DNA of 64,000 bases from Oncomelania hupensis (GCA_036898135.1 CM072523.1:46143329-46207328), one strand, 5' to 3'. Counted from the stretch's first letter, positions 31,232 to 42,300 are shown. Notes: a model not told the origin generated them from the sequence alone. Made by a program: numbers and translations.

Positions 31232-32105
31232 GAGAAGATAAGATAAGATAAGATAAGACAACTTTATTATCTTTTACAAGAAATTACATTGTGGTGTACA
31301 ATTACAATCAACAAGGAAAAAAAACATCACAATAATAATAACAACAATCATAATGACAATGAGGATAAAAATGCACAGTCACATATGACTAGAATTACAC
31401 TTATGCATGCTAACATTAAACGACAGCAAATGTGAAATGAGATTATTTTGGGCAAACAAAACCCCCCCACACACACACACACATACACACACACACACAC
31501 ACACATGTCATTTATTAAGTAATGAGACAGCCTTTGGAATAAAACTGTTTTTCATTCTGAGAGTTCTGACCCTTGGTGTTTGGTAGCGCCTTCCGGAAGG
31601 CAGGAGCTGGAAGTGATGCGCAAGCACATGAGTGCTATCCAGCACAAAGCAAATAGCTTTCCGCACAACACGTCTTTCATACAACACCTGCAGACTCTCT
31701 TGTTTTACTCCCACAACCCTCCCACAGACGTTCACTACTCGATCCAGAATACTTTTGTTTTTTACACACAAACTTCCATACCAGCAGATAAAAGAAAAGG
31801 TAAGAACGGACTCAATAAAAGAAGAGTAAAAGGTCTGAAGGATGCGGCTACTGACTTGGAGATTTCGAAGTTTTTGAAGGCAGTAAATTCTAGACTGACA
31901 TTTTTTGTGTATGGCCTGGGTGTTTGCAGTGAAGTTCAGTTTCTCGTCAATGATGGTTTCCCAGGTATTTGTATTGGGTGACTCTCTCGACTGTAACACC
32001 ATCAATGACAAGGTTAGGATAAGGGCTAGGGATAGATCTACAACTAAAATTCCGCTCTTTCCGTTACTTTTTAACAGTTTTTTTAGCATATCCCCAGAAA
32101 CAATG
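31232..32105 (-). pseudogene. Rex1-like LINE, 3' part of RT
   Basis: The minus-strand frame 31508-32089 reads TWETIIDEKLNFTANTQAIH, SFIESVLTFSFICWYGSL, HHFQLLPSGRRYQTPRVRT and KNSFIPKAVSLLNK then stop. This is the C-terminal RT region typical of Rex1/CR1-type LINEs. The RT catalytic part is missing through 5' truncation. The 3' UTR ends at a (TTATC)n tail (31234-31258 as GATAA on the plus strand). Confidence 0.8.
31468..31505. repeat. (CA)n microsatellite
   Basis: CA tract in the LINE 3' UTR. Confidence 0.9.
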
Positions 32106-32221
32106 TGGTTTATATATACATATATTGGTTTGTTTTTGTATCTGTTTGTGTGGAAATGATATCAAGTGCGGAGTGCGGATCATTCGATAGAAGCGTTTCC
32201 GCGCTATATCAATTTTCATTC

Positions 32222-32336
32222 ATGATGATGATGATGATGATGTTGATGATTATTGATGATGATGATGATGATGATTGATGATGATGATAATGAGGATGAT
32301 GATGATGATGGTGGTGGTGCTGCTGATGATGATGGC
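32222..32336. repeat. (GAT)n microsatellite at a splice acceptor
   Basis: Imperfect ATG/GAT trinucleotide tract running directly into GGCAG at 32334-32338, the acceptor of exon 2. It takes the place of a polypyrimidine tract. Confidence 0.9.
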
Positions 32337-32338
32337 AG

Positions 32339-32520
32339 ATGCACCAGTTGGAGTGCCCCGCGAGAGCGGTGTGTGGCGACGAAAGGCGGGAGATCCGTGA
32401 GTTCCAAGATGGAAGTAGGTGCCAAGGTTACAAAATTGTGATCAACTGCGTATGCCCCGGCAACACGCCGTGCCCCGTCCAAAACGAAAACCACTTGTTT
32501 TACTACAGCCAAATTCGCCG
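32339..32520 (+). CDS. Exon 2 of secreted cysteine-rich protein
   Basis: 182 bp between acceptor GGCAG|ATG and donor CCG|GTGAGG. Read in phase 0 it encodes residues 34-93 plus two bases of codon 94. It has seven cysteines at residues 39, 45, 61, 70, 72, 78 and, with the next exon, 98. The stretch YKIVINCVCPGNTPC resembles the later RYVKINCRCRG. GC content is clearly above the AT-rich flanks. The reading frame is open only on this strand with these junctions. I recognise no named domain. The density and spacing of cysteines fit an extracellular disulfide-rich protein or peptide hormone-like factor; a venom-type peptide cannot be excluded. Confidence 0.7.
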
Positions 32521-33040
32521 GTGAGGCTCCTAAACTATTAAGTTTTACATTAATTAAGACTATGGACTGCTGACCACTTTCCATCGATCAATGCCATTTC
32601 ACATTGCACCTAGATAGTCAACGGCAAATTTACAAAAGACCGCTGCCATAGCAGTAGTATTATTTGATAAAATAGTGTCTGAACACCACGTGCTTTATAG
32701 TGTATAGCCCGACCTCAATATGGCGAGTCGGCGAATGCCCCGAACAGCTATTGCCGAACCAAAACGCTAAGATCGAACTGTTTTCATTCTTAACTGGGCG
32801 AGTTTGAGTTCGCAGAGCATATTTTCACTGCTTTTCACAGGTGAACATTTTGCTGGCATGTGTCGTGGACTATAATTCTACTCCATTCCACTCGCAAATC
32901 CCCCTCTGGGAGCAAATTTCTCATTGGCTTAGAAAAAAGCGGGCGTGTTTGCGCCGTGTACGGGCGTCAAAATTCAAAACATGTAAAGGCCACGGTCATT
33001 TCTGGCGGGTTCGGAGTTTTTAAAAAATCAGTTAAATCAG
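32521..33040. other. Intron 2, first part
   Basis: No element recognised before the SINE at 33041. Confidence 0.5.
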
Positions 33041-33345
33041 GGGTGTCGGATAGCGCAGTGGTTGGAGCACTTGCTACTGTTTTTTCAAGTTAAGCACCGT
33101 CCAGTGCGGTTAGCACTTGTATGGGTGACCGCAAACCGTGAAGCGACAAATAACAACGCCCCCAGTTGACTCAACTGTGACTGAGTACCTACTCTCTTAA
33201 GGGTAGGGAAGGTAAAGCAGCGAGGGAGAGAGATGGGCATCACCCTCATTACGCTGCCCCATGATAAGTGTGATCTCCAACATCACGCTCCCCTACGGCC
33301 ACAAGGCTATGGGACTACCTTTACTTTCACCTTTTTACCAGGTAA
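33041..33345 (+). mobile_element. Composite tRNA/5S-headed SINE, copy 2
   Basis: The uninterrupted copy. The A-box-like GATAGCGCAGTGGTTGGAGC is followed by the 5S-like segment 33087-33132 (AAGTTAAGC, GCGGTTAGCACTTG, GGGTGACCGC). A unique body leads to the tail GCTCCCCTACGGCCACAAGG, then CTATGGGAC. The tail codes by chance the same PLRPQGYG peptide as the RTE LINE C-terminus. Confidence 0.8.
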
Positions 33346-33579
33346 GAAACAGAACCCTTTTCTTGGAATTGTTCGAACCGCTTATTTGGGAACGAACGAC
33401 TGTTCGGCGGTTTCCACGAACGCTGGGTAGCTCTACAGATATTTATGTGATGAGGTGTAGGCTTACTATGCTCCTAGTTGACGTCTGTGTGTATATCCAT
33501 TAAACTGACAACAATGTGCCTGTTACACCACATGTAGTACTAAAATATTGGCCATAAAAAAAGGAAAAAAAATGACGTC

Positions 33580-33638
33580 GACAACGACGATGATGATGAT
33601 AATGATGATGACGATGATGATGATGATGATGATGGTGG

Positions 33639-33688
<50 letters not shown>

Positions 33689-33710
33689 TTGATGATGATG
33701 ACGATGTTGC
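33580..33710. repeat. (GAT)n microsatellite at a splice acceptor
   Basis: Imperfect GAT/ATG tract with GGT, GAC and GTT variants. It ends in GATGTTGCAG, the acceptor of exon 3 at 33712. Confidence 0.9.
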
Positions 33711-33712
33711 AG

Positions 33713-33824
33713 GATGTATCTGTGCGAGCCCAGATGTGATTTGGGGATGTGCAGTACGGATAATATACCGGCTGTTGAGGGGATCGAGAACTCATCTGAT
33801 TTTCACCGTAATAGATACGTCAAG
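33713..33824 (+). CDS. Exon 3 of secreted cysteine-rich protein
   Basis: 112 bp from GTTGCAG|G to AAG|GTAGCG. Its first base completes codon 94 (Arg), then MYLCEPRCDLGMC follows with cysteines at residues 98, 102 and 107. An acidic stretch has a possible N-glycosylation site (Asn-Ser-Ser at residues 120-122), then RNRYVK before a phase-0 end. The phase match on both sides supports the exon. The donor GTAGCG is weaker than GTRAGT. Confidence 0.7.
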
Positions 33825-33856
33825 GTAGCGCTGACATTTTCATTGCAATTGATTGA

Positions 33857-33857
<1 letters not shown>

Positions 33858-33932
<75 letters not shown>
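33858..33932. repeat. (ATT)n microsatellite
   Basis: Pure ATT tract just after exon 3. Confidence 0.95.
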
Positions 33933-34234
33933 GTAGAGCTTACAGTTGAAAGTGCTGAGGGAGCATAGGATATACAATGAATACAGTAACAAGTTACGAA
34001 ACAAAATCAGTGCCAGTAGTAAATACGTCAGTCTTAAGCAGACGCTGACATGATTCCTTCCCTTAGTGTCACGTTTCGGCACTGACTGTGGAATGTAATT
34101 CTGTAGGCCGGGTGTAGCACAGTTCAATAATATAACACCTTTTGCTCGCAACGCCAACCATCCCGAAACCGACCCTGTGAGGCGGACGCGGCGCCCACGA
34201 GAAAGAATATGGCAGTATAGAGGAGATGAGATCG

Positions 34235-34356
34235 CTCCTGTAGATACTACAACGGTGTCAGTGCAGCCTTACACTCTCCTGTAGATACTACAACGCTGTC
34301 AGTGCAGCCTTACACTCTCCTGTAGATACTACAACGCTGTCAGTGCAGCCTTACAC
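34235..34356. repeat. 41-bp tandem repeat, three copies
   Basis: Unit starts CTCCTGTAGATACTACAACG and ends TTACACT. Copies at 34235, 34276 and 34317 are nearly identical (GGTG/GCTG difference in the first). It lies in intron 3. Confidence 0.9.
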
Positions 34357-34514
34357 GAGCGATAGCACTTTGTGGTCAATTCTCTTCTGCACAGAAACCC
34401 AAATGCGAGAGCGGAATGACGTAATTATTATCTGTTTCAATAAATAAATTGAACGGACTATTTAGACCGTATAATTTGTATCGGGTAGGCTTAATATGTA
34501 ACCTATCTGTGCAG

Positions 34515-34667
34515 ATCAACTGCCGCTGTCGCGGCCACACAGAGCCCATGTCCGATGTGCTACCATGGTCCACAATATACGACCACGCGGACGTTAACGA
34601 AATTACAGGCGTAACCTCACTTTGGCACAAATGCTCGGGAGATTTGCCATTTGGTCAGTATTTGTGA
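34515..34667 (+). CDS. Exon 4 (last) of secreted cysteine-rich protein
   Basis: Follows a good acceptor ACCTATCTGTGCAG (34501-34514) and reads in phase 0 from INCRCRGHTEP through SLWHKCSGDLPFGQYL to a TGA at 34665-34667: 50 residues with cysteines at 134, 136 and 171. With the earlier exons this makes 546 coding bases, 181 residues. The INCRCRG at the start mirrors INCVCPG of exon 2, suggesting two related halves. A polyadenylation signal AATAAA is at 34766. Function unknown. Confidence 0.72.
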   Translation: MNCRCRGHTEPMSDVLPWSTIYDHADVNEITGVTSLWHKCSGDLPFGQYL

Positions 34668-34765
34668 TAACTGATGTTTAATTACAATTCCTTCTTTTCT
34701 TTTCGATTCTCAATTTTTTTTTTTACCTTTATTTATTTATTTATTTTTTATTTTATTTTTTTAGA

Positions 34766-34771
34766 AATAAA
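34766..34771 (+). terminator. Polyadenylation signal of the Cys-rich gene
   Basis: AATAAA about 100 bp after the stop codon, before an ATT array; the only canonical hexamer close to the stop. Confidence 0.55.
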
Positions 34772-34776
34772 TTGTA

Positions 34777-34921
<145 letters not shown>

Positions 34922-35136
34922 ATTGATGTATTGATTTATTTATTTATTTTTGTGGGTCTTATCATTTCGGTGAAAAAGACATTAAAATCAAACAAAGCTT
35001 CGGAGGTACATTTTGACACGTCAGGCGGGAGTGGAATAAGGTTGGGGGGATTGGGCAGGGGGTAAGGGGGACTGGGGGTTGTTTGCATAATGATAGAGGA
35101 CGCTAGTTTTACTCCTGATGGACTGTTCAAGGAAAT
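34922..35136. other. Unassigned intergenic sequence
   Basis: Nothing recognised. Confidence 0.45.
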
Positions 35137-35378
35137 GTCATTATCATCATCATCGTCGTCATCATTATCTTTCTCGTCGTCATTATAATCATCATCATCA
35201 TTATCATCACGATCTCAAGCACCATCACCTTCATAGTAATCATCGCCTATCACATCACACTTCTCCTTTTCATCCTCCTCACCATCATCACCCCCCATCA
35301 GCATTATAGTAATTATCATCATCATCATCATTGTCGTCGTCAGCATCATCGTCATCATTAATGCCATCATCTTTATAG

Positions 35379-35416
<38 letters not shown>

Positions 35417-35465
35417 GTTGTCGTCGTCAGCATCATCGTCATCATAAATACCATCATCATTATAG

Positions 35466-35515
<50 letters not shown>

Positions 35516-35590
35516 GTTGTCGTCGTCAGCATCATCGTCATTATAAATACCATCATCATTATAGTCATCATCATTAACAGCATCCTCATG
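35137..35590. repeat. (CAT/ATC)n array with higher-order structure
   Basis: An ATC-based satellite-like tract. A larger unit of roughly 100-120 bp (TCGTTGTCGTCGTCAGCATC ... CCATCATCATTATAGTCATC) recurs three to four times, each with a different length of pure ATC repeat. Confidence 0.85.
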
Positions 35591-35749
35591 GTCGTCGCCG
35601 TCAACTTTGCCTCCACCTATCCGTCTGTCATCATCTATTCAAACATTCATTGAAGTGATTTGTTTGTTTGTTGGTAGACGACAAGGTGTGCGGGGGTTCC
35701 AGAGCCCGCAGAGGACGTCTGGGTCTTCTCGGAGAAGAAGAAGACAGCT

Positions 35750-35835
35750 GGGCCTAAAAGGATTCGAACCTGGCACAGCCCCTGCTAGCTTTCTGCTTTC
35801 CTGTGATGGCTCTAACCACTGCTACTGTGCTAGTT
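35750..35835 (-). mobile_element. tRNA-derived SINE relic
   Basis: On the minus strand, TAGCACAGTAGCAGTGGTTA (A-box-like) and, about 50 bases on, CCAGGTTCGAATCC (B box). No proper tRNA cloverleaf. Confidence 0.55.
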
Positions 35836-36061
35836 TATCTACAGACAATTTGGAACAGGAACATGCTTTTAGAATTTCAACCAGACATGAACATCATAAA
35901 TGTCTTGAGAGAAGTGTTAAACTAAATGAAATAATTGAAATAATTATTGAATAACACTTGATTTATGACACAAAAACCACCTCGCCATTGGTAATTTCCT
36001 AATAATACATCAATCAACACATAAAGCTAAAGGAAATAAACAAATGTCTACAAAACAAGTT

Positions 36062-36192
36062 TGAAAGTTTTTCTTCTATCCAAAAGCTTAACCATTCAGT
36101 CGATGCAGTTTGCCAATATAAAGCTACGTTTTTCCTTCTATTTTAAAAGCTTTACCCTTCAGTCGATGCAGCTTGCCAGTATAAAGCTGCAA
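36062..36192. repeat. Imperfect tandem duplication of about 65 bp
   Basis: TCAGTCGATGCAGTTTGCCA with flanks at 36062-36127 is repeated as TCAGTCGATGCAGCTTGCCA at 36128-36192. Confidence 0.8.
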
Positions 36193-36879
36193 CACCACCT
36201 TTTGTTTTCAAGATTTAAGTCTCGGTTAAAGTCATTCTTTGGCTTCTGTGACATATCCGCCAATCCAGATCCAGACAGAGAGATCACACGAGAGTATCCC
36301 GGGAAATTAACAGAGGCAACGCAGTCGCGGGATTGGTTGGAACGCTAGAAAGAGGAAGTCGGATTTCATAAAAATACTGCTGTCCGTCTTCATAATTGTA
36401 GAGGCCTCGATATATGGGGCGTAAAGACTTGGACGGCCTTGGTTGTCATATAACGTGAAAACATGAACAGAAATAAAATGGTTGTGACGTTTTAGGCATA
36501 TTTTTTGTTCATTGAACAGGCGCATGTTGCCGTCATATTTGTTTCTTTACAAGACAGGCGCCTGCGTTTGTTACACTAATAGTTTACCAGAACGGCGTTG
36601 AGATGTTATGAATATAATGAATAGGCTCATGCTTTTTCAAACAAGCACAAACTTGCATGTGTTTAGGCACTTGGGATAATATTTGTGTTTTCTTTTGTTG
36701 GATGGAAACAACAATAATTCAGTATTTTAAAACCTGTAGATCTTCCTATGTATATGCATAGAAGAGCTTACGAAAATAGAATTAATTAGAAATAATCAAT
36801 ACACAGCAAAACCTTTTAACGCTGCTTGGGGTTTGTAACATTACAATCATCATCATCATTATTATTGTAATAATAATAA

Positions 36880-36890
<11 letters not shown>
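36193..36890. other. Unassigned sequence
   Basis: No supported gene or repeat. Confidence 0.45.

Positions 36891-36971
<81 letters not shown>
36891..36971. repeat. (ATT)n microsatellite
   Basis: Pure ATT tract. Confidence 0.96.
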
Positions 36972-36972
<1 letters not shown>

Positions 36973-38621
36973 AAAACTTCAGAAGAAGAAGACTAAGGGG
37001 AAAATAAAAGTGAACCATTCTTCGGAGGTGCCGGTGTTGTCTCCCTTGATTGTTTGTGACCACAAACCTGCCGTCAGCGTTCTACATCAGTTCTTCTTTG
37101 ACTATTCTTCTTCTCTTCCGCGTCGTTCTCCTCTTCTTTCTTCACTGCCTCCTCCTCCTCCTCTTTCTCTTCCTCTCTCATTTCCTTCACCCAACACTGG
37201 GTGTATTAAAAAAAAAAATATTAGAACAGATCAACAGTTTTGGTTATTGTGTAGGCTGGAACAATTTGGAGATAGTGATTGAACGGACAGAAAGAAGACA
37301 GGAACCGTCCGTCGGCTGGTCGGCAATCTGAGACTACTAACTAACATATAAAAACAAACGAGACCACACAAAATAGTACATGTACATAGAAACAACAGCC
37401 TTTTGTTAAATGTGTTATAGACAACTGTCTTTATACACACAAACCGAAAACAAAATGTTTCACTTATTTTTATGGACACCTGACCTTTTGTATTTGGACT
37501 AGAAAAAGTAGTGTTTGCACGATTTTAATTGCTAATTCCATTCCACCAGACTGCAGCATGGAGCGTCAAGCGCAAAAATCAATCAGTAGGGAGAGAGCAC
37601 TTCTGAAATAAAATCGTAAAAATCAAAAGATCAGCAATGTCAACATCATAGGACAGAAACAATTGTGTGAGAACGGCACTTGCTTTGACTTGGAATTGTG
37701 CAACTTTGTCCTTTTCCTTTACACAGCATGATGTAATTATACACAATAACAGGAGGCTCATAGCTATAGCCCTGGGAGCTCTATAGCCCCAACAGGAGGG
37801 ATTTAGGATCGGGAGAGGGGGGTTGGGATACACATAGTATTGGTACCGTGAACGGCATTGTATAAAACTGCAGCTGCATTTTAATATAGGCAGCAACTGG
37901 ACTGCTGTAGATTAGCAAAATGCATTACAACAAACGCTAAGGAATTTACAATACACAAAATAAATGTGGCAACAAACTAAATACACACAGAACGATATCA
38001 ATTCAACATAAAAACAATACAACAGAATAAGACAACACCTAAATCAGACAAAATGTAAAGTGTCAGCGTATTGCACTTTTAAATTCACGAAAGATCACTG
38101 CTTATCACCACGAAGAAGGCAATCAAGAGGCAAAGTCTATTATATTTCAGTGTACATAATCATAATGATATATTAGTTTTATTTACATTGAGAGAAGATG
38201 ATTCGAACAAGACGACTCTAGTTTTAGATTTTGAATTCGACAGTTGATGCATGGTATAGATGATCTTCAATAGCGGCATAGTTCAGTCTTCAGAGTGCTA
38301 ATCAATTTACGATCGGAATAAGTCACATTGAAGTTTGCTGTTCTGCAAACAGCATATCAAAAAGTTGTGTTTAAAAGTGTTAGTGCATCTGGCATCAATG
38401 TTGCAGTCTTTTATGTAAAAACCCACTATAAATAATCCAAATATAGAAAAGTGCATAGGCAGACACATGTAAGTGCAGCAAACTTGTAAAACAATTGCTC
38501 AATATACCAGCAAGACGAGAACCCTTCACCCTCTCTCATCCTTCATATTTCTCCCTTCTCCCCCTTTCCCTACACTCCCCACCCTTCCCCCTGGTAACAC
38601 AGACATAAGCTTCAGTATCAA
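36972..38621. other. Unassigned intergenic sequence
   Basis: AT-rich with short CT-rich patches (37080-37180, 38520-38600). The longest open frames (about 100 codons) show no motifs. Confidence 0.45.
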
Positions 38622-39960
38622 TTACTGTCTAACCAACTGCTGCAGTAACTGCGTTATTTGAGAAATAATGTTGCTGCTAGATAAGGTGGATGCTTTATGC
38701 TGATCAACAAAGGCATGTGGCAGAGATGCATGGAGAGGCCAGTGGACGTCTTCAGTAATAGGAAGTTGAGTTACAGATTGTTGCATATGATGATCAAACG
38801 GCTGACACTCATCTTGCGCCATATGAGAATGCTGCTGAATTTGTTGCTGCTGTTGTAATTGCTGCTCTTGCAGCTGAAGTTGTTGTTGCCGCTGCAGTTG
38901 TTGCTGCTGCTGCAATTGTTGCTGCTGCGTTTGAAGTTGTAAATGCTGCCGAAGTTGCTTTTGCTGCTGCTGTAGTTGCTGCAGAGCTTGCTGCTGATGA
39001 TGGCATTGTTGCTCCAACTGAGGTTTTTCTTGCTGCTGTAGTTGCTGCTGAACTTGCTGCTGCTGCTGCAGAACATGCTGCTGATGATGGCATTGTTGCT
39101 CCAACTGGGGTTGTTCTTGCTGCTGCAATTGTTTTGGGGGATGGAGATGAATATGATTCTGCAAATGATGAAACCTTTGTGCATGGCTGTTTCTGTTTTC
39201 ACTCTGTTTCTGGACAGGAAGCGGATATTTGAAGTTGCGAGCAAGTTTGAGAAGTCCTTTGAGGCTCGGATGCAGCAAGTCCTCATATAGCCTAGATCTT
39301 GCTTAGAAACCTGGTTTCTGGTTAGGAAGGTGATGCGATTGTTGACAAACATGCAGCATTAATCAGAGCATACGATTAGCACATTTTCATTAGATTTTTG
39401 GATGACAGCGTTGATGTTGTTTTTGCATTTGGCGGGTATGATAGATGAAAGGATCAGTTGGGCTGAGGGAAAGACAGTGATCAGTGCATTGATAAGGGAC
39501 AACCACTGGGCAAGCTCGATAACGCCCCCTTTACAGTCATTGACACCAACGTGGGTGGGTAAGCACACGTGAGACGTAAGGGCAGGGTTGTTGAGACTGT
39601 AGTCAACAAGTCAGAGAACGTACACCGAGGCCTGAAGCAGAGACATTCTGTACAGCACAGAACTCGCCAGCATTAATCTTTTGATGATTTCGTTTGTTCA
39701 GCGTACTGTCTCCAAATTTGACGTAGTCAGTAGATGGGTGGCTTAAAGACTCATGAGAGAGTTTATCAGTGAAAGAGGATTTCTTGTCATAATTATTATG
39801 ATCGGCTTTTTCCGATCTGTACAGGAATTCTGCTTGTAGAAAACGATGAGTAGGACCCTTGCACAACTGGACTCAATTCAGCCTGAAGGGATTTAGTTCG
39901 CTCAACGGCATGTAGTGGCATGGATAGAACAGTGGTATTAACTGGAGCATGCAACTTTGA
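38622..39960 (-). pseudogene. SGNH/GDSL-hydrolase-like protein with polyglutamine tail (C-terminal part)
   Basis: Read on the minus strand across three frames. KFGDSTLNKRNHQ is a GDS(L)-type nucleophile block. HVGVNDCKGGVIEL (39.55 kb) is the block with the conserved Asn, and SAQLILSSIIPAK follows. DLLHPSLKGLLKLARNFKYP (39.27 kb) is the D..H block. A 218-codon open frame (38622-39278) then runs into a glutamine-rich tail (about residues 49-150, mostly Q with H and L). Such SGNH domains occur in accessory ORFs of invertebrate transposable elements and in uncharacterised mollusc proteins. Which this is cannot be decided. Frameshifts near 39.3 and 39.6 kb make it a pseudogene. The probable N-terminal part lies beyond the LINE, at 41.6-42.3 kb. 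Confidence 0.6.
38820..39130. repeat. CAG/CTG-rich polyglutamine-coding repeat
   Basis: Imperfect CTG (plus) / CAG (minus) trinucleotide repeats. A segment around GGCATTGTTGCTCCAACTG is duplicated (39000 and 39087). Other frames give alanine- or serine-rich shadows. Confidence 0.85.
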
Positions 39961-40259
39961 TGATGTTGTCATTGGCGTTTGTTTTGCATGCTAGAACTGA
40001 AGCGTTCTGAAATCTGTGTACACTTTGATGCGCCTTGCACTTTATCATGAATGGAATTATGTGCAGCTGCTAATTCCAGGTAAGTGGATTTGTAATGAGT
40101 GGAATGCAGTGTTAGTAGATGAAGAGGGGGTTGATTCAGCTGCAGAGTCAACGGAAGTTTTCAGTGATGGCTGTGAAGATGATCTTTCATCTTGTAGCCT
40201 TTTTGCTGTTCAGCATAAAGGCGACAAGATGAAAGATCATTTCTCCGAGACTCTTGATT

Positions 40260-41318
40260 TCAATTTTTCTATTTCGTTTTCCACAATACCTCCGTTTGGC
40301 ATCAGAATGCAGGCTCATTTGGAAAAAGCAGGCATCGATGTTGCTTCCATCAACGATGATGAGCTTCGGACTGAAGCTCCTCCATGGAAATTATGTACCC
40401 CCAACATTAATTGGCAGTTGTCCGCTTTCCTCAAAAACAATACATCTGAAACCGTATATAACCAACTTTATTTAGAACAGTGTGCCTTATACCCAGGATA
40501 TGAAAAACTTTTTACAGACGGGTCAAAGAAAGAAGATTCAGTTGCTGCTGCGTCGGTCTCCGGGAGACACTTAGACCAACCTTTGCAACAGCGTTTACCT
40601 GATTTTTGTTTTGTTTATACAGCTGAGCTCAAGACAATTCATCTAGCTCTGAAACAAGTTTATCAATCCAAAAGAACCTCGTTTTTAATCATGTCCGATT
40701 CACTGTCAGCACCAGGCTCTTTCCACGAGAAAGATATCACACCCTTTCCTGGCAGAGATCCATGACCTCAATACACAAATTGTTTCTGAGGGTAAAAAGA
40801 TAGTTTTTATGTGGGTCCCTGGTCACATGGGCATCCGCGACAACATTGCAGTGGACAAAGCGGCTAAAGATGCTCTGCATCTCGATTTCCCTTCAGAGAT
40901 TTTCCTATTTGTGCCCTATTCTGACCTACGTTGTATGACTGGATCTTATTGTAAACGACTGTGGCAGACTGACTGGTCTAACCATATCAACAACAAATTA
41001 TTTCAAATTCTCCCGGATTTGTCAGATTCTTTGCCTAACTTTGCATCCACTCGCAAAGAAGAAACAGTTTTGTCTCGCCTTCATATTGGGCATACTTGTG
41101 TCACCCACGGTTTCCTTTTGAAGGGAGAGGAACCACCATGGTGCTTTGCTTGTGATCAATCCTTTTCTGTTCGCCATTTCATATCTGAATGTGCTGATCT
41201 GATTGAGGAAAGAGAAACATATTTTGGTTCAATACCTTTCAAAGAGATTTTTAAAGTATGTAATGGTCAACACCTGTTTCAATTTTTACACGATGTTGGT
41301 TTGTTTTATCGCATATAA
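40260..41318 (+). pseudogene. RNase H and C-terminal region of I/Nimb-like LINE
   Basis: Two frames. The first (to 40765) has LFTDGSKKEDSVAAASV (first RNase H Asp), FCFVYTAELKTIHLAL (Glu) and FLIMSDSLSAPGSF (second Asp). The second (40809-41318) has VFMWVPGHMGIRDNIAVDKA (the HMG/Asp RNase H end). A terminal CCHC-like cluster follows (CFACDQSFSVRHFISEC), and the end is LFQFLHDVGLFYRI. A frameshift near 40735 breaks it. RNase H after RT marks the I superfamily. RT and endonuclease are lost by 5' truncation. Confidence 0.82.
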
Positions 41319-41344
41319 ATCATATCGACATGTTTTGTTTAGTT

Positions 41345-41497
41345 TGGATTTTATTGATAGGACTGAATTTTGTGATTTGATTGAAGAAAGAGAACATATT
41401 TTTAATACATCAGTTTTAAAGAAGACTTTTAAAGAGGTGTCATGTGAAAGTTTGTTTGAGTATTTAAGTGTAACAGGCTTGTTTTTTAAGATTTGAA
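41345..41497 (+). other. Duplicated LINE C-terminus beyond the stop codon
   Basis: After the stop at 41318 a second reading, EFCDLIEEREHIFNTS ... LFEYLSVTGLFFKI then stop, is a diverged repeat of the protein's own end (ADLIEERETYFGS ... LFQFLHDVGLFYRI). It lies within the 3' UTR. Confidence 0.7.
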
Positions 41498-41530
41498 GCA
41501 TTTTATAATATTTTAAGGCAACGTCTCTCT

Positions 41531-41590
41531 GGTCCTGATTTGGCTCGGAAGAGTCCGCTGGACCTAAAGCAATAATCTTGTATTGTATTG
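41531..41590 (+). repeat. 3' tail of I/Nimb-like LINE family (reference copy)
   Basis: The tail following the RNase H ORF, ending in TTGTATTGTATTG. Confidence 0.8.
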
Positions 41591-42300
41591 TTGTATTTCG
41601 TTTTCCAATTCAGTTTTGACGATGACCACATCATGCATATCACGAAGCTGTTTCGTTTGGTCACCAACAAGCGATGACAATTTGTGAATTTCAGCATTGG
41701 CAGATTGTATAGCATTCTTTAGTTGTTCAGTTTCTTCTTTCAGGGTTGAGGAAGAATATGAAAGAGAGACTTTAACTTCATTTTAAACTTGAGTTTTTAT
41801 AGTATCCATATCAAGCAGAAGACATTCTTTTATGGCACCGTTGACTGAATTTTGAAACAGCTCATGGTAAACAACCTGAGAGACAAGTAGGTGCATTTTA
41901 TTCTTTTCCAACACTTGACTGGATGGGGATTCAGCTTGATAGCAACGTTTGTCCTTGCGAAACTGATGCTGACAAGGTGTAGATTTTGTGGTGTGATATT
42001 TGGTGGTGGTTTTCAGAAAACGATATGATAATCGTTTAATGTTGCTTTTCTGAGCAAAATCTACTATCAGCTTTGACTCAACTGTTGAACTGTTGCGAGT
42101 GTTTTAATCAAGACTGGAAGACCGCTCATAGTATTTTGTTTTGGGAACAGTGTTGTCAGTAATAGTATACTACAACTGCACTTGATTACATTTAGCACAG
42201 TCAATGAGGTACACCAAGTTGGTTGAAGTGCAGCTAAGTTCACCGCAAATGTTGTATTTGCCTCCATTAACAACACTCGTAAATGTTTCGGACTCTACCA
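41591..42300 (-). pseudogene. N-terminal part of the SGNH/polyQ protein (zinc-like and coiled-coil)
   Basis: The minus strand reads NGGKYNICGELSCTSTNLVY and LIDCAKCN (cysteine pairs that could bind zinc) at about 42290-42190. Then, with several stops, EETEQLKNAIQSANAEIHKL and DMHDVVIVKTELENE, a coiled-coil, follow at 41.77-41.59 kb. The orientation and position next to the SGNH part, separated only by the inserted LINE, suggest one former gene or element ORF. Confidence 0.45.

Larger units (their letters stand above)
40245..41590 (+). mobile_element. I/Nimb-like LINE with RNase H, 5'-truncated
   Basis: Plus-strand non-LTR element keeping the RNase H domain, C-terminus and 3' UTR. It splits the minus-strand SGNH frame. 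Its 3' end carries the tail GTCCTGATTTGGCTCGGAAG found in three other places. A hairpin (GATGATCTTTCATCTTG with its complement) lies at the 5' junction, 40180-40245. Confidence 0.78.

Noticed and set aside
38771..39352. Ser/Asn-rich and Ala-rich frames over the polyQ region
   Set aside because: Alternative frames of the same CAG repeat; only the Q frame continues the SGNH protein.
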